From: Embleya sp042956465
Lineage (GTDB): Bacteria > Actinomycetota > Actinomycetes > Streptomycetales > Streptomycetaceae
Length of the DNA stretch: 64,000 bases
NCBI RefSeq assembly: GCF_042956465.1
Contig: NZ_JBIBGL010000011.1
Span: forward strand, 186,001 to 250,000
Direction: 5' to 3'
Each line of letters begins with the position of its first letter. The first letter of the stretch is position 1. The notes under the pieces are model-generated. The model was not told the DNA's origin and made no database searches. It was given only the letters and a program-made list of their open reading frames with translations. Below, one piece after another: positions 36,284 to 44,068 of this stretch. The position numbers and the translations under genes were made by a program.

Positions 36284-36781
36284 ATGAAACCGGCCGATGA
36301 CGCCCTGGCTCCGCCCGACCTCGACTGGCTGGCCGTCTCGGAGCAGCTGTACCGGATGCGCCGCGCCCTGCTGCTCGCCGGCTGTGTGCTGCTCGCCGTG
36401 CTCGCCGGCGGTCCGCTCGGTTGGTTCGTGGCCTGGTGGGCGGGCGCGGTGGTGGTGCTCGCCTGCGTCGGGGCGGGTGCCTGGGGCCTGCCGGCGATCC
36501 GGCGCAACCAGCGCTCGTGGCGCTACGCGGAGCGGGCCGACGACCTGCTGATCGCGCACGGCGTGCTGTTTCGCCGGCTGGTGGTGGTGCCGTACGGGCG
36601 GATGCAGTTCGTGGACGTCGAGGCGGGCCCGCTGGAGCGCCGATTCGGCATCGCCACGGTGACCCTGCACACCGCATCGGCATCCTCGGACGCGGTCGTG
36701 CGCGGCCTGCCGCCGGCCGAGGCCGCGCGGCTGCGCGATCGGCTCGCGGCGCTGGGCGAGGCCCGATCGGCGGGGCTGTGA
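36284..36781 (+). CDS. PH-domain membrane protein (YdbS-like)
   Basis: This 165-residue protein starts at ATG 36284 behind GGGAAGG. Two membrane helices (residues 28-45 and 47-66) are followed by a bacterial PH (bPH_2) domain: WRYAERADDLLIAHGVLFRRLVVVPYGRMQFVDVEAGPLERRFGIATVTLHT, with the landmark phrases YGRMQFVDVEAGPLERR and GIATVTLHT. Such proteins pair with a larger partner carrying several PH domains, as here. The stop overlaps the next start (GTGA), so the two are co-translated. In Bacillus the YdbS/YdbT pair affects antibiotic (amylocyclicin) resistance. The function here is unknown. Confidence 0.9.
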   Translation: MKPADDALAPPDLDWLAVSEQLYRMRRALLLAGCVLLAVLAGGPLGWFVAWWAGAVVVLACVGAGAWGLPAIRRNQRSWRYAERADDLLIAHGVLFRRLVVVPYGRMQFVDVEAGPLERRFGIATVTLHTASASSDAVVRGLPPAEAARLRDRLAALGEARSAGL

Positions 36782-38148
36782 GCACCGGGGTCGAGCGGCC
36801 GGTCGGCGGCGTCGGCGAGCCGCGCCGACTGCACCCGCTGACCCCGCCCGCCCGTGGCTGGGTGGTGATCGCCGCCTGCCTGGGTGTGGTCGTGCACAAC
36901 GTCAACTCCGGGTGGGCGACCCCGAGTCGGCTGATGATCGGGCTCGCCGTGGTGGTGCCGCTCGCGTTCGGCTACGGCTACGTCTCGTGGTGGTTCACCA
37001 CGTTCCGGATCGAGGGCGACGACCTGCGGCTGGATTCGGGAGTGCTGTTCCGCCGGACCCGGCACGTGCGGTTGTCCCGGCTCCAGGCGGTGGACATCGT
37101 CCGCCCGCTGGCCGCCCGGCTGTTCGGGCTCGCCGAGTTGCAACTCCAGGTCGCCGGCGGGGACAAGGCCGAGGCGAGCCTGTCGTACCTGGCCGAGGCG
37201 GACGCGCAGAAGCTGCGTGCCGAGCTGCTCGCGCGTGCGGCGGGGGTGCACCCGGACGTGGGGGAGGCGCCCGAACAGGCACTGGTGTCGGTGCCGCTGT
37301 CGGCGGTGGTCGGCTCGGTGCTGCTCTCGGTCGGCACCTGGGCCGCGCTCGCGCCCAGCGTGGCGGTGGTGGTCCTGGCCTTCGCGCTGCACGCGCCCGC
37401 CTTCGTGTTCGGGTCGGTGCCGCTGTTCCTGGCCGCGTGGCAGTTCACCGCCGGGCGGGTGATCCGGAATTTCGACTTCACCGTGGCCCGCTCGCCGGAC
37501 GGTCTGCGGTTGCGGCACGGCCTGCTCGAACAGCGGCATCAGACGGTGCCGCCCGGCCGGGTCCAGGCGGTGCGGATCGTGCAGCCGTGGTTGTGGCGGC
37601 TGCGCGGCTGGGTCCGGGTCGAGATCAACGTGGCCGGCTACGGCGGCAAGGACACGGACAACAAGGAGACGATCCTGCTGCCGGTCGCGCCGCGCGCGGT
37701 CGCCCACGGGCTGCTCGGACAGATCCTGCCGGGCGTCGACATCGACGCGGTCGAGCTGATCCCGGCGCCGCGTCGGGCCCGATGGCACGATCCCGTCGGC
37801 TGGTCGGCATACGCCTACGGCGCCGACACCGAGGTGTTCGTGGCGCGCAGCGGCCGGTTCCACCGGATCCTGGACGTGATCCCGCACGCGAAGGTGCAGA
37901 GCGTGCGGCGGACCCAGGGGCCGTGGGAGCGCCGGCTCGGCCTGGCCACCGTGCACCTGGACTCCACGCCGGGTCCGGTACACGTCAAGGCGGCCCGACG
38001 GGACGCGGCCGAGGCGCACGCGATGGTCGCCGAACAGGCCGAACGCTCGCGTACCGGCCGTCGCGAGGCGGGTGCGGAGCGCTGGATCGCACCCGCATCT
38101 GACAGTTCGTCAGGTTCCGCCTCTTCCCTCGGCGAGGGCGCCGGTTAA
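36778..38148 (+). CDS. PH-domain membrane protein (YdbT-like)
   Basis: This 456-residue protein begins at GTG 36778 and overlaps the YdbS-like gene. It has membrane helices near residues 27-41, 50-70, 175-193 and 197-218, and three bPH_2 modules. Each module carries the conserved phrase for strand pairing: VRLSRLQAVDIVRPLAARLFGLAELQLQ, VPPGRVQAVRIVQPWLWRLRG and VIPHAKVQSVRRTQGPWERRLGLATVHLD (landmarks shortened). The C-terminal 25 residues are Ser/Gly-rich. With its partner it probably forms a membrane complex. The last codons contain the dyad CTGACAGTTCGTCAG, close to a similar repeat upstream of the next gene. Confidence 0.9.
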   Translation: MSTGVERPVGGVGEPRRLHPLTPPARGWVVIAACLGVVVHNVNSGWATPSRLMIGLAVVVPLAFGYGYVSWWFTTFRIEGDDLRLDSGVLFRRTRHVRLSRLQAVDIVRPLAARLFGLAELQLQVAGGDKAEASLSYLAEADAQKLRAELLARAAGVHPDVGEAPEQALVSVPLSAVVGSVLLSVGTWAALAPSVAVVVLAFALHAPAFVFGSVPLFLAAWQFTAGRVIRNFDFTVARSPDGLRLRHGLLEQRHQTVPPGRVQAVRIVQPWLWRLRGWVRVEINVAGYGGKDTDNKETILLPVAPRAVAHGLLGQILPGVDIDAVELIPAPRRARWHDPVGWSAYAYGADTEVFVARSGRFHRILDVIPHAKVQSVRRTQGPWERRLGLATVHLDSTPGPVHVKAARRDAAEAHAMVAEQAERSRTGRREAGAERWIAPASDSSSGSASSLGEGAG

Positions 38149-38152
38149 TATC

Positions 38153-38165
38153 TGACGCATCGTCA
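38153..38165. promoter_or_regulatory. Inverted repeat TGACG-CAT-CGTCA upstream of CoA transferase
   Basis: Five-base perfect arms around CAT, extended by ATAT on both sides with one extra base on the left. It lies 20 nt before the CoA-transferase ATG, next to its ribosome site. A related dyad (CTGAC-AGTTC-GTCAG) is at 38099-38113. The form fits a TetR-type operator. Confidence 0.5.
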
Positions 38166-38184
38166 TATTCGCAGGGAGGCAGCG

Positions 38185-39438
38185 ATGAGTCAGGTCGAGT
38201 CGAAGGGTGGGGCCCCGCTCGCAGGGGTGCGCATCATCGAGTGTTCGATGCTGGGGCCGGCCGCGATCACCTCGTCGTTGGTGGACCTGGGCGCCGAGGT
38301 GATCAAGATCGAGCCGCCGCAGGGCGACTACATCCGGGACATGACGTGGCCGATCGTGGAGGGCACGTCACTGATGCACCTGCACGTCAACCGCGGCAAG
38401 AGGTCACTGGTCCTGGACCTGCGCAAGCCGGAGGCGATCGAGACCTTCAAGGCGCTGGTCAAGGACGCCGACGCGGTGATCGAGGCGATGCGGCCGGGCG
38501 GACTGGCCCGACGCGGGATCGGCTACGAGGACCTGAAGAAGATCAACCCCCGGATCGTGTTCTGCACGATCTCGGGCTACGGCGCCACCGGCCCCTACCG
38601 GGACATGCCCAGCCACGGCGTCGCCTACGACACCTGGGCCGGCGTGGTGAAGCCGGCGATCGACGAGGACGGCTTCCCGTACCTGCCCGAGCACGCCTCG
38701 ATCGGTATCCACGCCGGCCCGATGTTCGGCGCGCTCGGTGTGCTCGCGGGCATCATCCGCGCCCGGGCCACGGGCGAGGGCAGCGTGATCGACATCGCCC
38801 AGTCGGACGCGGCCGCGTCGATGGACTGGCTGCGCAGCGAGACCTGGAAGGCGTACGAGCGCCCGGAGTCCGAGGTGACCGGCAACAAGTCGGACAACTA
38901 CGAGCGGCGTGCGCCCGGGACCGGTGGCATGGAGAAGGGTGTCCGCTACCAGATCTACGCGACCAAGGACGATCGGCACGTGCTGTTCATGGCGTCCGAG
39001 CAGTCGTTGTGGAAGAACTTCTGCGAGGCGGTGGACCGCGCCGACCTGTTCGAGCGCTGGCCCGGCTCCAAGTACGCGGACCACGCGGTCGGCAACGTCG
39101 AACTGCGCGGCATTCTGCGGGACATCTTCGCGACCCGGACCGCGCGCGAGTGGATCGAGTTCGGCAACGAGGCGAACACGCCGATCGCGCCGGTGAACAC
39201 GCCGCAGACGATCGCCGAGGACCCGCAGTTCCAGCACCGCTTCCCGTGGATCGGGCAGGACCGGCTCGGTGCGGAGCAGTTGCCGTCGCCGATCAAGTTC
39301 GTCGGCGAGTCCCTGCCCGTCCCGGAGCGGGCACCCACGGTCGGGCAGCACAGTGCGGCCGTGCTCGCGGACCTGTTGGGGTACGACGAGGCCCGGATCG
39401 CCGAGCTTCGGGCGGCCGGCGTCCTCGGCGAGAGCTGA
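38185..39438 (+). CDS. CaiB/BaiF family CoA transferase
   Basis: This 417-residue class III CoA transferase starts at ATG 38185 behind GCAGGGAGG. Family landmarks are GVRIIECSMLGPAAITSSLVDLGAEVIKIEPPQGD, SLVLDLRKPEAIETF, DADAVIEAMRPGGLARRGIGYEDL and the C-terminal TPIAPVNTPQTIAEDPQF (shown as landmarks). It moves CoA between acyl groups through enzyme-bound anhydrides. The usual catalytic aspartate sits in a GxxxGD phrase; here that place reads GIHAGP with Pro179, so the nucleophile may be absent or moved. Substrates are unknown. An inverted repeat upstream suggests regulation. Confidence 0.87.
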   Translation: MSQVESKGGAPLAGVRIIECSMLGPAAITSSLVDLGAEVIKIEPPQGDYIRDMTWPIVEGTSLMHLHVNRGKRSLVLDLRKPEAIETFKALVKDADAVIEAMRPGGLARRGIGYEDLKKINPRIVFCTISGYGATGPYRDMPSHGVAYDTWAGVVKPAIDEDGFPYLPEHASIGIHAGPMFGALGVLAGIIRARATGEGSVIDIAQSDAAASMDWLRSETWKAYERPESEVTGNKSDNYERRAPGTGGMEKGVRYQIYATKDDRHVLFMASEQSLWKNFCEAVDRADLFERWPGSKYADHAVGNVELRGILRDIFATRTAREWIEFGNEANTPIAPVNTPQTIAEDPQFQHRFPWIGQDRLGAEQLPSPIKFVGESLPVPERAPTVGQHSAAVLADLLGYDEARIAELRAAGVLGES

Positions 39439-39470
39439 CGGCGACCCGAGCCCGGCCGGGTCTGCCGGGT

Positions 39471-39566
39471 GGTGGCCCCGAGCGCCGGCCGGGCCGGGTC
39501 GGCTTCGGCGGGTTGGCGGCCTCGTGCGTCGGCCCGGTGGGGTGGTCCCGAGCGCCGGCCGGGCCG
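39471..39566. repeat. Diverged direct repeat in a convergent intergenic region
   Basis: The 26-bp segment 39471-39496 (GGTGGCCCCGAGCGCCGGCC...) recurs at 39541-39566 with one mismatch. Shorter pieces such as GTGCGTCGGCC recur again near 39621. The gap of 228 bp between the CoA transferase and the methyltransferase seems built from an imperfect unit of about 70 bp. Confidence 0.55.
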
Positions 39567-39666
39567 AACGGCGGCCTCGAACGCCGGCGGGGCCGGGTGG
39601 CTCGGGTCGGCTGGTGCTTCGTGCGTCGGCCGGTTCGAGTGCCGGCCCCGTCGACGGTCGCCCGGT

Positions 39667-40641
39667 TCAGGGGTGGAGTTGTTCGGGGACCGGCATCCGC
39701 ACGCCCTGGGCCAGCCAGTGGAAGTCGCCCAGGCCGCCGCGGGCGGTGAGTTCGCCGGCCTCGCCCGCGTCGCGCAGGCCGGCCAGGTAGGCGGTGGGGT
39801 CGGTGCGGGCCAGTTCGTAGGGTGGGCGGTGGGCGGTCAGGCCCAGCGCGCGCAACGCGTGTCGTTGGCTGGTCAGGACCGTGTCCCGCGCCCCCGCCGC
39901 CTCGCCCGCCGCCGCCACCGCGTCCATCGCGACATGGCAGGTCACGTCGCAGGTGCCGTCCGGAACCGGCGGCACCTGCCGGCCCTGCCGATACCCGGTG
40001 AGCGAGCCGTACGACGGACGCCCGCCGGACAGGTGCCCGTAGTCGATCGCCACCGCGACCCCGCGCTCCAGACGCTCGATCGCGTGCGCCCACGCGGCGT
40101 CCCGGGGCTCGCCGATCTCGGCCCGCGTGCCCGGCTCCGCGCCGACCAGCGGCCACCAGCGATCCAGCCAGCGCGCGTCCCGATCGCGGGTGGCCGCACC
40201 CAGCCGCTCCTCCCCGGTGCGCACGTCCACCTCGACCACCCGGGGCACGCCGTGTTCGTCCACCTCCGCGACGTCGGCGGGGACGTTGTCCAGCCACTCG
40301 TTGGCGATCAGCAGCGCGGTCCGGCCCGGGGGCGTCTCCGGCTCCCAGCCGATCGACGGCGGCAACGCCTCCGGCCGGCCGGCGATGTCCACGCCGATCA
40401 GCTCCAGGTGCGGGGTGACCCGGCGCAGCGCGACCAGCAACTCGCCGCGCCCGGCGCCCACGTCCACGATCGTGTCGAGACCGGCGGTGCGCGCGAGCTC
40501 GGCCAGTGCGCGGGCGAACAGCGGGGAGGCGTGTACCGAGGTGCGGAAATGCCCGGCGGGGCCCTCGGCCCGGCGGTAGAAGCCCTCGGCTCCGTACAAC
40601 GCCCGACGGGTGGCTTCCTTCCAGGTCAGCCGTCGTTCCAT
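39667..40641 (-). CDS. MidA/NDUFAF7-like SAM-dependent methyltransferase
   Basis: This 324-residue protein has the N-terminal YGAEGFYRRAEGPAGHF phrase and SAM-binding VDVGAGRGELL, followed by ANEWLDNVPADV and AIDYGHL. These are the landmarks of the SAM-dependent methyltransferase family that includes MidA/NDUFAF7 (COG1565), which in mitochondria methylates an arginine of the complex I subunit homologous to NuoD. An orphan NuoD is encoded 3.5 kb away in this window, but a link is only a guess. It is convergent with the CoA transferase and divergent from the kinase gene. Confidence 0.85.
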   Translation of the reverse strand: MERRLTWKEATRRALYGAEGFYRRAEGPAGHFRTSVHASPLFARALAELARTAGLDTIVDVGAGRGELLVALRRVTPHLELIGVDIAGRPEALPPSIGWEPETPPGRTALLIANEWLDNVPADVAEVDEHGVPRVVEVDVRTGEERLGAATRDRDARWLDRWWPLVGAEPGTRAEIGEPRDAAWAHAIERLERGVAVAIDYGHLSGGRPSYGSLTGYRQGRQVPPVPDGTCDVTCHVAMDAVAAAGEAAGARDTVLTSQRHALRALGLTAHRPPYELARTDPTAYLAGLRDAGEAGELTARGGLGDFHWLAQGVRMPVPEQLHP

Positions 40642-40735
40642 CGCTCCCGACGGTACCGGCCCGAGATCGCCGCCGTGCGAGCGAGGTCGGTCCGTGCCGG
40701 TCCGTCCGGCCTGCGGACGGCCGGATGTGCCCGTC

Positions 40736-40741
40736 TACCCT
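40736..40741 (+). promoter_or_regulatory. -10-like TACCCT, leaderless type
   Basis: The hexamer ends 6 nt before GTG 40748 of the first sensor kinase gene. Confidence 0.45.
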
Positions 40742-40747
40742 GCCTGT

Positions 40748-41926
40748 GTGCACCACCTGTACGCCTGGCTCCGCGGACGCCCCCTGCTCGTGGACGGAGC
40801 GTGGGCGCTGCTGCTGCTCATGTTCGGCCTGTTCGAGGTGATCATCGACCAGCCCGGCCCGCCCGACGTCCCGCATCTGATCGCGCTCGGCACGATGTCG
40901 CTCGTGCTGTTGATCCGGCGGCGCCTGCCCACCCACGCGCTGGTGGTCACCCTCGCGATCGGGATCTTCCAGCTCTTCGACGACATACCGCCCGGTCTGG
41001 AAGCGCTCGCCATGCCCGCGATCGCCTACAGCGCCGCCGCCTACAGCCCGCGCTGGGCCTCGCGCTCGGCGCTCGTCGGCGGAGTGCTCGCGCCGATCGC
41101 GGCGATGCTGCGCTGGTGGGACAACCCGGATGTGCCGACCACCGGCATCGTCTTCTTCACGCTGCTGCTGATGGGCCCGTTCGTGATCGCGTGGGTGCTG
41201 GGCGATTCGATGCGCACCCGGCGGGCGTACTACGTCGAGCTGGAGGACCGGGCCGACCGGCTGGAGCGCGAGCGGGACCAGCAGGCGCAGATCGCCGCGG
41301 CGAGCGAGCGGGCCCGGATCGCCCGCGAGTTGCACGACGTGGTCGCGCACAACGTGTCGGTGATGGTGGTGCAGGCCGACGGCGCGGCATACGCGCTGGA
41401 CGGCGCGCCCGAGCTGACCCGTGAGGCGCTCGGCACGATCTCCGCCACCGGACGCGAGGCGCTCGCCGAGATGCGCCGACTGCTGGGCGTGCTGCGCGCC
41501 CAGAACGAGGGCGACGCCTACGTCCCGCAACCGGGCGTCGAGCAGCTGGAAGACCTCCTGGAGCGGGTGCGCAGCGCGGGCCTGGCGGTCGACCTGACCG
41601 TCGAGGGGGTGCCGGTCGAACTGTCCCAGGGCGTCGCGTTGACCGTGTACCGGATCGTTCAGGAGGCGCTGACCAACACCCGCAAGCACGGTGGGCCGAA
41701 CGTCAAGGCGCTGGTGCGGCTGCGCTACCTGGGCGAGGACGTCGAACTGCACGTCGGCGACGACGGTCGGGGCGCCGCGGCTCCCGGCGACGGGATGGGG
41801 CACGGCCTGGTCGGCATGGGCGAGCGGGTCGCCCTGTTCGGCGGCCGGCTGGAGACCGGGCCCCGGTCGGGCGGCGGCTGGCAGGTCCTGGCCCGGTTGC
41901 CGGTACGCCCGGGGGAGGGCGTCTGA
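40748..41926 (+). CDS. Sensor histidine kinase, NarL-type (first copy)
   Basis: This 392-residue protein has four to five membrane helices in residues 14-155 with very short loops, so the sensed signal is probably in or at the membrane. The HisKA_3 dimerisation helix carries His196 in ARIARELHDVVAHNVSVM. The ATP-binding domain has QEALTNTRKH (N-box), DDGRG (G1) and GHGLVGMGERV (G2). It is one of two near-identical kinases in tandem, sharing 116 of 122 bases around the phospho-acceptor. The probable partner is the single response regulator at 43273-43971. Confidence 0.92.
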   Translation: MHHLYAWLRGRPLLVDGAWALLLLMFGLFEVIIDQPGPPDVPHLIALGTMSLVLLIRRRLPTHALVVTLAIGIFQLFDDIPPGLEALAMPAIAYSAAAYSPRWASRSALVGGVLAPIAAMLRWWDNPDVPTTGIVFFTLLLMGPFVIAWVLGDSMRTRRAYYVELEDRADRLERERDQQAQIAAASERARIARELHDVVAHNVSVMVVQADGAAYALDGAPELTREALGTISATGREALAEMRRLLGVLRAQNEGDAYVPQPGVEQLEDLLERVRSAGLAVDLTVEGVPVELSQGVALTVYRIVQEALTNTRKHGGPNVKALVRLRYLGEDVELHVGDDGRGAAAPGDGMGHGLVGMGERVALFGGRLETGPRSGGGWQVLARLPVRPGEGV

Positions 41927-42031
41927 GCGCCCCGACGGCACCAGGGGTGTGCGCGCCGCATGGTCGGGTGCGACTTGTGGCGGAGGAACGATTCGGTACG
42001 TCGGTTGACGCGCATACGGCCCGGCGCCACG

Positions 42032-42037
42032 TAGCGT
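42032..42037 (+). promoter_or_regulatory. -10-like TAGCGT, leaderless type
   Basis: The hexamer ends 6 nt before GTG 42044 of the second kinase gene. TTGACG at 42005-42010 is 21 nt upstream, too far for a standard spacer. Confidence 0.45.
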
Positions 42038-42043
42038 CGAAGT

Positions 42044-43276
42044 GTGCAACGAATCTATGCGTGGCTGCGAGCACACCCCCTGTGGGTCGACTCGGTATGC
42101 ACGATTCCGGTCTTCGGCCTTGCGCTGCTCCAGGTCCTGGAGGACCCCGCCGCATCCGTTCCGCGCTGGTGGTGGCTCGTGATCGTGGTGCTGCTCAGTC
42201 TGGGCATGGTGCTGCACCGGGTGCGGCCACTGACCGCCACCGCCCTGGTCGTGGTCGGCGGGTTGATGCAGCTGGTCTGGGACGACACGCTCACCTCGGC
42301 CAACTACGCGATGCTCGTCGCGCTGTACACGGCCGCCAAGTCCGGCCCGCGATGGCTCTCGCGCACCGGGCTCGTGATGATCCTGCTCGGACCGGCGATC
42401 CTGCTCGGGCGCTTCCCGGAATCGGACGACGCCTCGTTCCGCGACAACGTCATCGGTTTCGGCTTCCTCGTGGTGCTGCTCGCGATCGCGTGGGTGCTGG
42501 GCGATTCGATGCGCACCCGACGGGCGTTCTACGCCGAACTGGAGGAGCGGGCCACCCGGCTGGAGTTCGAACGGGACCAGCAGGCGCAGATCGCCGCGGC
42601 GGCCGAGCGGGCCCGGATCGCCCGCGAGCTGCACGACGTGGTCGCGCACAACGTGTCGGTGATGGTGGTGCAGGCGGACGGCGCCGCGTACGCGATCGAG
42701 TCGTCGCCGGACCGGGCCCGCGAGGCGCTGGGCACGATCGCGTCGACCGGGCGCGAGGCGCTCGCCGAGATGCGCCGACTGCTCGGGGTGTTGCGTTCGC
42801 AGAGCGAGACCGACGCGTACGTACCGCAGCCCGGTGTCGAACAACTCGGCGAACTGGTCGAGCAGGTGCGCACCACCGGCCTCAACGTCGAGCTCCGGGT
42901 CGAGGGGGTGCCGGTCGAACTGCCGCAGAGCGTCGCGCTGACCGCCTACCGCATTGTCCAGGAGGCGCTGACCAACACGCGCAAACACGCCGGTCCCGAT
43001 GCCACCGCGACGGTCGGTGTCGGCTACGGGGAAGATGGGCTCGAAATGGAGATCAGCGACGACGGCCGAGGTGCGGCGGCCCCCGGCGACGGGATGGGCC
43101 ACGGCCTGGTCGGCATGCGTGAGCGGGTCGCGATGCTGGGCGGCCGGTTGCGGACCGGGCCGAGCATCGGGGGCGGGTGGTCGGTCAGTGCGATGCTGCC
43201 CTACGCCGGCCGTCCCGACGACTCCTCCATCTCCTCCGCCACGCCCATCAGGACGACTCTTCAAGGAGCTCAGTGA
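42044..43276 (+). CDS. Sensor histidine kinase, NarL-type (second copy)
   Basis: This 410-residue paralogue of the upstream kinase has the same layout: short N-terminal MQRIYAWLR before the first helix, membrane region to about residue 160, His197 in ARELHDVVAHNV, then QEALTNTRKHAG, DDGRG and GHGLVGMRERV. The membrane domain differs more than the catalytic core, which suggests different signals with a shared output. The C-terminal 25 residues are an extra polar tail. Its stop overlaps the response-regulator start (GTGA), so this copy is the one co-translated with the regulator. Confidence 0.93.
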   Translation: MQRIYAWLRAHPLWVDSVCTIPVFGLALLQVLEDPAASVPRWWWLVIVVLLSLGMVLHRVRPLTATALVVVGGLMQLVWDDTLTSANYAMLVALYTAAKSGPRWLSRTGLVMILLGPAILLGRFPESDDASFRDNVIGFGFLVVLLAIAWVLGDSMRTRRAFYAELEERATRLEFERDQQAQIAAAAERARIARELHDVVAHNVSVMVVQADGAAYAIESSPDRAREALGTIASTGREALAEMRRLLGVLRSQSETDAYVPQPGVEQLGELVEQVRTTGLNVELRVEGVPVELPQSVALTAYRIVQEALTNTRKHAGPDATATVGVGYGEDGLEMEISDDGRGAAAPGDGMGHGLVGMRERVAMLGGRLRTGPSIGGGWSVSAMLPYAGRPDDSSISSATPIRTTLQGAQ

Positions 43277-43971
43277 GCATCAAGGTGATGCTGGTCGACG
43301 ACCAGGAATTGCTGCGGACCGGCTTCACCATGGTGTTGCAGGCCCAGCCGGACATGAGCGTGGTCGCCGAGGCCGGCGACGGGGTCGAGGCGCTGGACAA
43401 GCTTCGGCACGTGGACGTGGACGTGGTCCTGATGGACGTGCGGATGCCGCGGATGGACGGGGTCGAGGCGTGTCGGCGGATCTGCGCCGAGGGCGGTGAG
43501 AACGCGCTGGTGTTGCCCGAGGGCCGGCTGCGGCCCAAGGTGCTCATGCTGACCACCTTCGACCTGGACGAGTACGCGTTCGCCGCGCTCAAGGCCGGAG
43601 CCAGCGGCTTCCTGCTCAAGGACGTCCCGCCGCCGGAGCTGCTGTCCGGGATCCGGGCGGTGGCCTCCGGCGACGCGGTGGTCGCGCCGAGCACGACCAA
43701 GCGCCTGCTCGACCGGTTCGCGCCGATCCTGCCCAGCGACCACGAGCCGCGGCCGGACGTGGTGGACGCGCTGACCGAACGCGAGCTGGAGGTGATGATG
43801 CTGGTCGCCCAGGGCCTGTCCAACGCGGAGATCGCCCAGCGGCTGTTCCTGTCCGAGGCCACCATCAAGACCCACGTCGGTCGCATCCTGATGAAGCTCG
43901 GACTGCGCGACCGGGTCCAGGTCGTGGTGCTCGCGTACGAGACGGGCCTGGTCAAGGCCCGGGGACGGTAA
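43273..43971 (+). CDS. NarL/FixJ-type response regulator
   Basis: This 232-residue protein has a receiver domain with the acidic pair in VMLVDDQELLR and phospho-acceptor Asp55 in VLMDVRMPRMDG, then Thr and Lys at LTTFDLDEY and FLLKDVPP. The C-terminal LuxR-type HTH reads LTERELEVMMLVAQGLSNAEIAQRLFLSEATIKTHVGRIL. An insert of about 12 residues after the VEACRRICAEGG helix is somewhat unusual. It starts at GTG 43273 within the stop of the second kinase. It is the only regulator for two adjacent kinases. Confidence 0.94.
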   Translation: MSIKVMLVDDQELLRTGFTMVLQAQPDMSVVAEAGDGVEALDKLRHVDVDVVLMDVRMPRMDGVEACRRICAEGGENALVLPEGRLRPKVLMLTTFDLDEYAFAALKAGASGFLLKDVPPPELLSGIRAVASGDAVVAPSTTKRLLDRFAPILPSDHEPRPDVVDALTERELEVMMLVAQGLSNAEIAQRLFLSEATIKTHVGRILMKLGLRDRVQVVVLAYETGLVKARGR

Positions 43972-44014
43972 GTCCCGCCGATCACACCGGTGGTACCCGC
44001 ACCCGCACCGGTGG

Positions 44015-44056
44015 CCGCACCCGCAGGCGGATCGTGCGACCCGCGTGCGGGTGCGG
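44015..44056. terminator. Stem-loop between response regulator and SDR
   Basis: Eleven-base arms (CCGCACCCGCA and TGCGGGTGCGG) with a 20-base loop sit between two convergent genes. Confidence 0.55.
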
Positions 44057-44068
44057 GCACGCGGTGGC

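Noticed and set aside
39625..39650. T-arm-like sequence (CCGG, TTCGAGTG, CCGG)
   Set aside because: The loop is eight bases, and no acceptor, D or anticodon arm is present. It belongs to the intergenic repeat.
41929..42043. A second response regulator or small gene between the two kinases
   Set aside because: The gap is only about 117 bases and holds no open frame with a start signal.
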